Source: Cellvibrionaceae bacterium (GTDB lineage Bacteria > Pseudomonadota > Gammaproteobacteria > Pseudomonadales > Cellvibrionaceae). Taken from it: a DNA stretch of 11,529 nt. The notes beneath the pieces were generated by a model. It did not search any database, was not told where the DNA came from, and worked only from the letters and a program-made list of their open reading frames with translations. How positions within the stretch are numbered: the first letter of the stretch is position 1; each line of letters begins with the position of its first letter. The translations under genes and the position numbers were made by a program. Location: contig JAGKXA010000256.1 of assembly GCA_021151615.1 (NCBI GenBank), positions 1-11,529 on the forward strand. The letters run 5' to 3'. This document shows, in pieces, positions 7,342 through 11,529 of the stretch.

Positions 7342-8136
7342 TTGAGCATTGAGTTTCTAAAAACCGACTATGACAAAGTAAGTTACCTTGCAAATTTGTT
7401 AACTGCGAGGGCCACGGGACTTGCTGCTGAAAATAGAGAATTTGAAATATTGCGTCAAGAATTGCTAAGTAATAAAAATCTCGAACCACATCTACCCCAA
7501 TGGCTTCGTCAACATAGAAACTTGGACTCATTCTGGGGTTTTATTCAGCCAAAATTCAAAAGTTATGCAGAGCGGAGAACCTACCTTTCTGAACAATTTA
7601 CTCCACTCCTTGATTTGCTTGAATTTGGGCAGCCCACACCTAAAAGTCCAACTCAAAATACAGCACCTCAACCTAAGCCTGTTGCAAGAAATAAGAGAAA
7701 AGTATTTATTGTTCATGGTCGAGACAACGAAGCTAAGCAAGAAGTAAGTCGATTTATTGAAAAAATTGGACTGGAAGCAATTATTCTGCATGAACAGGCC
7801 AGCTCTGGAATGACTATCATAGAAAAAATTGAGCATTATTCAAATGATGCCGACTTTGCTCTTGTTTTATACACCCCCTGCGACCAAGGAAGAGGTTTTC
7901 ATGAATCACATCTACCGCCGAAAAATAGAGCAAGGCAAAATGTAGTTCTAGAGCATGGCTATTTCATGGCTAAATTAGGAAGGGAAAATGTGTGTGCTCT
8001 TGTGAAAGGGGAAATCGAAACACCTAATGACATTAATGGTGTTGTGTACGTGAATTTAGACCCTTTTGGCGCTTGGAAGAACGAGGTTGCAAAAGAATTG
8101 AAAGCATGTGGTTATACAATTAAAAGTGTATTTTAA
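7342..8136 (+). CDS. TIR-like (CAP12/PF10137-type) protein with an Abi-like N-terminal region, probable anti-phage effector
   Basis: 264 residues from a TTG start supported by the ribosome binding site AAGGA (7329-7333). Residues 1-92 are helical (LRQELLSNKNL, LPQWLRQHRNL, FWGFIQPKF, YAERRTYL) and resemble the N-terminal domain of some abortive-infection proteins (AbiJ_NTD3 type, recalled and not verified). A proline- and asparagine-rich linker (about 95-116) leads to a TIR-like domain from about 119 with KVFIVHGRDNEAK (H125, D128), HEQASSGMTIIEKIE (E161, E164), FALVLYTPCD and a late NVVLEHGYFMAKLGRENV. Related domains act as NAD-degrading effectors in CBASS and Pycsar phage defence. By position E161 is the likeliest catalytic glutamate (inference). 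No cyclase gene lies nearby, so the N-terminal region may itself sense infection. Confidence 0.82.
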   Translation: MSIEFLKTDYDKVSYLANLLTARATGLAAENREFEILRQELLSNKNLEPHLPQWLRQHRNLDSFWGFIQPKFKSYAERRTYLSEQFTPLLDLLEFGQPTPKSPTQNTAPQPKPVARNKRKVFIVHGRDNEAKQEVSRFIEKIGLEAIILHEQASSGMTIIEKIEHYSNDADFALVLYTPCDQGRGFHESHLPPKNRARQNVVLEHGYFMAKLGRENVCALVKGEIETPNDINGVVYVNLDPFGAWKNEVAKELKACGYTIKSVF

Positions 8137-8161
8137 AAATGAAAAATCCTAAAAAGTAATC

Positions 8162-8244
8162 AAATGGATGGTTTTTAATTTCCCTTTATGCCATTTCACT
8201 TTGCTTCATTTGATAGCAAAAGTGCAGCTTAAAAACCACCATTT
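8162..8244. repeat. Long bulged hairpin, candidate decayed attC site
   Basis: The left arm (8162-8178) and right arm TTAAAAACCACCATTT (8229-8244) pair over 16 bp with a single extra A (8168) bulged from the left. Inside, CACTTTGC (8197-8204) pairs with GCAAAAGTG (8216-8224), again with one bulged base, around an 11-base loop. Imperfect stems with unpaired bases are the hallmark of integron attC sites. Core boxes outside the stem are poor: CCTAAA near 8150 and ATTAGTT at 8253-8259 would be eroded forms of RYYYAAC and GTTRRRY. A simple terminator is unlikely, because no T run follows the stem. Confidence 0.5.
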
Positions 8245-8247
8245 ATC
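8228..8247 (+). repeat. 20-base direct repeat, copy 1 (right arm of the hairpin)
   Basis: Identical over 20 bases to 9170-9189. It is the right arm of the hairpin at 8162-8244 plus ATC. The repeat lies after the first and again after the second gene of the island. Confidence 0.8.
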
Positions 8248-8278
8248 ATGGTATTAGTTACCAAATCACTAACACCAT
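8248..8278. repeat. Imperfect palindrome immediately before the second island gene
   Basis: ATGGTATTAGT (8248-8258) pairs with ACTAACACCAT (8268-8278) over 11 positions with one mismatch, around a nine-base loop. It ends six bases before the possible GTG start at 8285. It could be an operator or part of the recombination-type structure to its left. Confidence 0.4.
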
Positions 8279-8284
8279 AGGAAA

Positions 8285-9163
8285 GTGCGAGAAGTAAAAT
8301 TGTCAATATTTATCCCACCAAATATAAAAGTAATCGTTGAGGGTGAAAGAGGAGAGGTGAAGCACTCCCAAGGGCTTTCAGATTATTTACGAAAACCCTC
8401 TATTGATTTACAGATGGCAACATATGGCAGTACGCTGCTAGACGTGTTGATTGAAGAATCCTATATTTCAGAGGATTTGGAGTTAAAACAGATATTTACT
8501 GGTGACGCCCATGCAGATGCAACAAGACTAATTGGAAGCATCGCTGAATCGTTAGTCGTAAATTTATGTAACTCGCATCCAGAAGTGAACAGAACTCTTG
8601 GAATGTATGCTCGATTCGGTCAACGGCCTCATAAAAAACTAGATGACTACGTAGCAGTAGCGACAGGCTCGATGAGGGCCAAAAACGAGTTCCCTCAGCA
8701 CTATAATCCATGTGATACACAAAGAGATATAATTTGGGTCGAAAGAGACAATACTGAGAATCAACTTCTATGCATTAGCCCAAGTAACAATGTGGGAGCT
8801 AAGCCTGCTGGGTTGCAAATAAAAGCTAGTCATGATGGTGTTAGGTATGTAGTATCAAATATCAAAGACTACCACTACCCTGTGTTGTATTTTGACTTGA
8901 ATGGTGATTGGGGTGAGGTGCAAAAAAAAGTTTCTCAACACCACTTCGCCACTCTCGTTAACCCAGACGAAATTCAGCACGAAATTAAAAACACTCTCAA
9001 AGGGTATTTTGATATCGTTGTTGCTTTGCTTAGAAAAGAAATTTCAATAAACCGAGTTATCCAAGAATCCAGATGGAAAGCTGACTCAATTATTCCAACA
9101 GGTATTGATGCTGCTGAAACTACAATTGAATCAAAGCTCATACTTCCATCCTATTTACGATGA
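8285..9163 (+). CDS. Unrecognised protein with a possible PD-(D/E)XK nuclease pattern
   Basis: 292 residues if GTG 8285 is used. A TTG at 8300 has a better-placed GAGAAG in front of it and may be the true start, giving 287 residues. I do not recognise the family. One pattern stands out: E88 in a helix (GSIAESLVV), D148 in RDIIWV ending one strand, and Q178-I-K180 in GLQIKAS ending the next, the E...D...QxK order of Mrr- and resolvase-like nucleases. The last 60 residues are helical (GYFDIVVALLRKEISINRVI). There is no signal peptide or membrane segment. It is AT-rich like its neighbours and lies 148 bases after the TIR-like gene. The end of the gene runs nearly into the repeat copy at 9170, so its C-terminus could have been changed by a rearrangement there. 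Being a defence protein is only suggested by context. Confidence 0.65.
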   Translation: MREVKLSIFIPPNIKVIVEGERGEVKHSQGLSDYLRKPSIDLQMATYGSTLLDVLIEESYISEDLELKQIFTGDAHADATRLIGSIAESLVVNLCNSHPEVNRTLGMYARFGQRPHKKLDDYVAVATGSMRAKNEFPQHYNPCDTQRDIIWVERDNTENQLLCISPSNNVGAKPAGLQIKASHDGVRYVVSNIKDYHYPVLYFDLNGDWGEVQKKVSQHHFATLVNPDEIQHEIKNTLKGYFDIVVALLRKEISINRVIQESRWKADSIIPTGIDAAETTIESKLILPSYLR

Positions 9164-9169
9164 CAGCAA

Positions 9170-9189
9170 CTTAAAAACCACCATTTATC
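9170..9189 (+). repeat. 20-base direct repeat, copy 2
   Basis: Exact copy of 8228-8247, seven bases after the stop of the second island gene. Here no left arm exists upstream to pair with, so only the right half of a hairpin site is present. It continues into GCGGCGTTGGGC, which carries an intact GTTRRRY core box. Confidence 0.8.
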
Positions 9190-9194
9190 GCGGC

Positions 9195-9201
9195 GTTGGG
9201 C
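9195..9201 (+). repeat. Candidate integron core box GTTGGGC (R' of attC)
   Basis: GTTGGGC fits the GTTRRRY consensus at which cassettes are joined. It follows the 20-base repeat and precedes the third island gene by 29 bases. Its reverse complement recurs at 9805-9811 after that gene. Confidence 0.5.
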
Positions 9202-9230
9202 GAAAAAAACACTTCAATTTGAGAGGAAAA

Positions 9231-9800
9231 ATGAAAACAAGAATAATATATTTACTGATATTGTTTGTAATATGGTGCCTCGCAACATGGGCCATGATGG
9301 ACGCTCCAACAAAACTTGAATCATTGAGGTTCATTGTTATTTCCCTGGGAGGTTATGGTGTCATATCTTCTACGCTCCTAAATATTTGGAATGCACTGGA
9401 GGCATCTAAGAACATCACTGACAAAATTTTATTTGATAAAAATGAAAACTCTTTCAAGTACTTTGAAAGATGGGATAATCAGAGCTTAAAAGAAGCAAGG
9501 GATCTAACAAGAGAAATAAAAAAGGCAAAAAGCGCCATGTCAGATGACGATCTTCTAAAAAAGATTCAAGGGTGCGAGTCAACAGAGAGATCTGTAATTA
9601 CAATGTTTAATTTTTGGGAGGAAATTTACAAGTCTATCGTTACAAATCGGGTAAATTCTGAAATTTTAAAAGAAGCATTTAGCGGTGTTTACTGCGACAT
9701 GTATTTAAGGTTCAAAGTTTGGAGAGAAGACAAAAAGAAAAATAATGATAATGCTCAAGGAATGAATGCATTGGATGAGCTGAATAAATTATGGAGCTAA
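9231..9800 (+). CDS. Small inner-membrane protein with two N-terminal helices (DUF4760-like)
   Basis: 189 residues from ATG 9231, chosen because of the ribosome binding site GAGAGGA (9221-9227); the frame is open further upstream but overlaps the end of the preceding gene and the repeat. Two hydrophobic segments (about 5-23 and 34-52) form a hairpin in the membrane, leaving a charged cytoplasmic domain of about 135 residues rich in Lys and Glu. The later part (about 125-165: ITMFNFWEEIYKSIVTNRV, then FSGVYCDMY) resembles the DUF4760 group of short membrane proteins found in mobile regions; this is recalled, not verified. It is framed by GTTGGGC before and GCCCAAC after, as expected of a single-gene integron cassette. 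Function unknown. Confidence 0.78.
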   Translation: MKTRIIYLLILFVIWCLATWAMMDAPTKLESLRFIVISLGGYGVISSTLLNIWNALEASKNITDKILFDKNENSFKYFERWDNQSLKEARDLTREIKKAKSAMSDDDLLKKIQGCESTERSVITMFNFWEEIYKSIVTNRVNSEILKEAFSGVYCDMYLRFKVWREDKKKNNDNAQGMNALDELNKLWS

Positions 9801-9804
9801 ACTC

Positions 9805-9811
9805 GCCCAAC
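9805..9811 (+). repeat. Candidate integron core box GCCCAAC (R'' of attC)
   Basis: Fits the RYYYAAC consensus and is the exact reverse complement of GTTGGGC at 9195-9201 (eight bases if the flanking C/G is counted). It lies four bases after the third gene's stop. No matching right half is seen between here and the hydrolase gene at 9966, so the site would be truncated. The rest of the spacer (9812-9965) contains nothing else I can name. Confidence 0.45.
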
Positions 9812-9965
9812 AATCGATTGTGAGAAAAATTTCTTTAATTGGCACTCAAACTGGTAATTCGAGCAGACAATAGGACTGCACCAACTTCCGCTTCTGGCCG
9901 AAAACAGAAATTGTTTTTAAATGTCTTTTACCCGTTCGTAAAAACCAAATCCACCACAGAGAAAA

Positions 9966-10706
9966 ATGACTAAACTCACCAACCTCGATATCCACTACGA
10001 AGAATTCGGGGCTGGTAAGCCGCTGATACTTTTGCATGGGTTTGGGGGTTGTACGCAGAATTGGTATCCGTTTGTTGATGCGTTGGCGCAACACTATCGG
10101 TTAATTCTGGTGGATTTACGCGGGCATGGTTATTCCACTAATCCCGATAATTTGTTTACGCACAAAGCTGCCGCGCAGGATGTTTTTCAATTGTTGCATC
10201 ACTTGGAAATACATTCTTTTTCTGCAATGGGAATGAGCAGTGGTGGTATGACGCTGCTGCATATGGCGACCAGCCAGCCCGAGCGGATTGCGGCGATGGT
10301 GTTAGTCAGCACAACCACGCATTTCCCCGCGCAAGCCCGCGCCATAATACGCAACGCGTCATTGGCGACTATGCCGCGCCCGGTGCAAGAAATGTATCGC
10401 GCCTGCGCAACGCGGGGCGATGGGCAGATTCAACAACTCATTGCCCAGTTCAACGCCTTGGCCGACAACAACGAGGATATGAATTTTACCGAGCAGGATT
10501 TAGCGCCCATTCGCGCCCGTACGTTGATTGTCCTTGGCGATAATGACCGTTTCTTCCCTGTTGATATTCCGCAGGCTATGTATCGCGCCATTCCCAATTC
10601 CGAATTGTGGCTAATCCCCGGCGGTGATCACGCTGTTATTTTTGAGCCTGCCATTGGGTTTGCTGAAAGAGCGCTTGGGTTTTTGAAGGGGAATTCAATT
10701 GCCTGA
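9966..10706 (+). CDS. Alpha/beta hydrolase
   Basis: 246 residues with the complete alpha/beta-hydrolase layout. An oxyanion-side LLHGFGG follows the second strand (about 22-28), the nucleophile elbow is GMSSG with S91, the acid is D194 in LGDNDRFFP, and the histidine is H222 in GGDHAVIF. A short lid lies at about 125-170. There is no signal peptide, so it is cytoplasmic. Motifs of this type (VDLRGHGYS, then TNPD) are shared by esterases, 3-oxoadipate enol-lactonase-like proteins and C-C bond hydrolases, so the substrate is not predictable. Its base composition returns to that of the ordinary chromosome, marking the right edge of the AT-rich island. It stands alone, facing the minus-strand pair downstream. 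Confidence 0.88.
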   Translation: MTKLTNLDIHYEEFGAGKPLILLHGFGGCTQNWYPFVDALAQHYRLILVDLRGHGYSTNPDNLFTHKAAAQDVFQLLHHLEIHSFSAMGMSSGGMTLLHMATSQPERIAAMVLVSTTTHFPAQARAIIRNASLATMPRPVQEMYRACATRGDGQIQQLIAQFNALADNNEDMNFTEQDLAPIRARTLIVLGDNDRFFPVDIPQAMYRAIPNSELWLIPGGDHAVIFEPAIGFAERALGFLKGNSIA

Positions 10707-10736
10707 TTTAGCATTTATATAATCGGATAGATGGTC

Positions 10737-10768
10737 ATGTTGGGGTTCGTTCCTCACCCCAACCTACG
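10737..10768. repeat. Dispersed GTTGGGGT palindrome between convergent genes
   Basis: GTTGGGGT (10739-10746) and ACCCCAAC (10756-10763) form an 8-bp stem with a nine-base loop, followed by CTACG. Palindromes built on GTAGGTTGGGG...CCCCAAC are widely scattered in intergenic DNA of many bacteria. It sits between convergent genes, so it might also serve as a two-way terminator, although no T run follows on either strand. Confidence 0.5.
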
Positions 10769-10769
10769 T

Positions 10770-11255
10770 TTAGGTGTGAGTTATTTTTGAATTGAAAATT
10801 GCGAATTCTGCCTCTAACCGCTGCGCAGTGTTCGTGTGATTTTTTGATCTGAGTATTTCAATTACACACTCCGCGGTACACAAACCTCCGTCCGGCTGAT
10901 TGCGCCTTAGTTTATACCGGGAAATCGTCTGAGTTTTAAACTGGGCTTTAGGTAAGTTTTTTAAATAGGGGCTTTTGTTAAACATTTTGCGAGCTTCTTG
11001 CCAAGTGGCGTCTAACAAAATGATATTTTCAAAGGATTCTATCGGTTCAGCAGCATCGTCGGCGGGATAAAGCAAGACCACATTTTCACTATGGATTGCA
11101 TCCAGCAAAGACGGATCAGGAGAGTTTCTCGCCCAAATAATTCGCTCTACTATTTCCGGTGCAAGACTCGCTGCCAATGCGCCCGTATTAGATCCGCGCA
11201 ACAACTCGCGTTCATGTGTGAGTAGAAATATTTTCATTGGAAATGTATTTAGCAT
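10770..11255 (-). CDS. DTW-domain protein, probable tRNA-uridine aminocarboxypropyltransferase
   Basis: 161 residues. The signature DxTW is D82-A-T-W85 in ILLDATWQEARKM, preceded by LLTHERELLRGSNTG (11-25) and followed by GGLCTAEC (123-130), all typical of the DTW family. Members such as E. coli TapT (YfiP) transfer the 3-amino-3-carboxypropyl group from S-adenosylmethionine to uridine 47 of tRNA to make acp3U. The cysteine-rich N-terminal segment found in TapT is missing, so this is a short form. The start is uncertain: Met7 (11237) opens directly on MKIFLLTHERE and may be the true start; neither ATG has a good ribosome binding site. The parvulin gene ends 21 bases upstream on the same strand, so the two are probably co-transcribed. 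Confidence 0.85.
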   Translation of the reverse strand: MLNTFPMKIFLLTHERELLRGSNTGALAASLAPEIVERIIWARNSPDPSLLDAIHSENVVLLYPADDAAEPIESFENIILLDATWQEARKMFNKSPYLKNLPKAQFKTQTISRYKLRRNQPDGGLCTAECVIEILRSKNHTNTAQRLEAEFAIFNSKITHT

Positions 11256-11276
11256 TCACGCAAATAAAACGCACGT

Positions 11277-11529
11277 TTAGCTGCGGTAGATTGTTTCAAT
11301 CAGGTGAAAACCAAACTGCGTTTTGATCGGGCCATGAACTACATTGGTAGGCAACTTAAAGACCACGTTATCAAATGCTTTTACCATTTGGCCCGGGCTA
11401 AACTCTCCCAGATTGCCGCCTTTTTTAGCTGAGCTACAGCTCGAATATTTTTTTGCCATAGCACCAAAATCGGCACCCTTAGCAATAAGCTGTTTGATCT
11501 TCTCCGCTTCCTCTTTCGTTTTTACCAAA
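11277..11529 (-). CDS. ppiC: Parvulin-type peptidyl-prolyl isomerase (5' partial)
   Basis: The frame runs off the right edge of the window; about 84 residues are visible. The first in-window residues, LVKTKEEAEKI, fit the internal HILVKTEEEA of small parvulins, so about ten N-terminal residues are missing. The core carries the family blocks FGAMAKKYSSCSSAKKGGNL, GEFSPGQMVKAFDNVVF and GPIKTQFGFHLIE, with the last serving as the closing strand. The size fits the single-domain cytoplasmic PpiC of about 93 residues rather than SurA or PpiD. It would catalyse cis-trans isomerisation of X-Pro bonds. It lies upstream of the DTW gene in a likely two-gene transcript. Confidence 0.9.
   Translation of the reverse strand, partial: LVKTKEEAEKIKQLIAKGADFGAMAKKYSSCSSAKKGGNLGEFSPGQMVKAFDNVVFKLPTNVVHGPIKTQFGFHLIETIYRS

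Noticed and set aside
8162..8244. Reading the large hairpin as an intrinsic terminator
   Set aside because: No T run follows the stem on the + strand, the loop is complex, and its right arm is repeated elsewhere.
8228..9189. The repeated 20-mer as part of a CRISPR array
   Set aside because: There are only two copies, nearly one kilobase apart, with a gene between them.
9105..9230. Upstream extension of the membrane-protein frame from a TTG at 9105
   Set aside because: It would overlap the end of the preceding gene and the repeat, while ATG 9231 has a good ribosome binding site and begins a natural membrane segment.
9825..9918. Pairing of AAAAATTTCT (9825-9834) with AGAAATTGTTTTT (9906-9918) as the rest of a third attC
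   Set aside because: It needs a three-base bulge, is made only of A and T runs, and no GTTRRRY box follows.

Overview
The window looks like a chromosomal segment of a gammaproteobacterium in the broad Pseudomonas/Cellvibrio neighbourhood. The left end carries a Pseudomonas-type Chp chemosensory cluster (the C-terminal part of a ChpA-like hybrid kinase, then ChpB-like and ChpC-like proteins). Genes there are tightly packed and GC-rich. The species cannot be fixed from the sequence alone.

Layout. (1) 1-3485: chpA (partial), chpB and chpC, which belong to the machinery controlling twitching motility and surface sensing, followed by a small FKBP-type prolyl isomerase. (2) 3486-4993: a two-gene redox unit, an Rrf2-family regulator and a thioredoxin-reductase-like flavoprotein with a CPYC pair. 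It is preceded by a perfect 10-bp inverted repeat that is a good candidate operator. (3) 5080-7094: wreckage. A gene for an HNH endonuclease has lost its middle and acquired a frameshift. Next to it sits an IS1182-like insertion sequence with recognisable ends and a 4-bp target duplication, but with a transposase that seems to lack its N-terminus. (4) 7095-9811: a visibly AT-rich island of three same-direction genes. These are a TIR-like protein with an abortive-infection-like N-terminal region (a probable anti-phage effector), an unrecognised protein with a possible PD-(D/E)XK nuclease pattern, and a small two-helix membrane protein. (5) 9966-11529: ordinary chromosome resumes with an alpha/beta hydrolase, then, on the minus strand, a parvulin prolyl isomerase followed by a DTW-domain protein.

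The most interesting structure is in the AT-rich island. The spacer after the TIR gene folds into a long hairpin with bulged bases. A 20-base piece of its right arm recurs after the second gene, directly joined to GTTGGGC. The third gene is then closed by the exact reverse complement GCCCAAC. This is the arrangement expected of integron gene cassettes (GTTRRRY at the entry, RYYYAAC at the exit). My inference is a decayed integron cassette cluster without a visible integrase, carrying a defence-type gene. It is not proved from the sequence alone.

No tRNA, rRNA or CRISPR array was seen.
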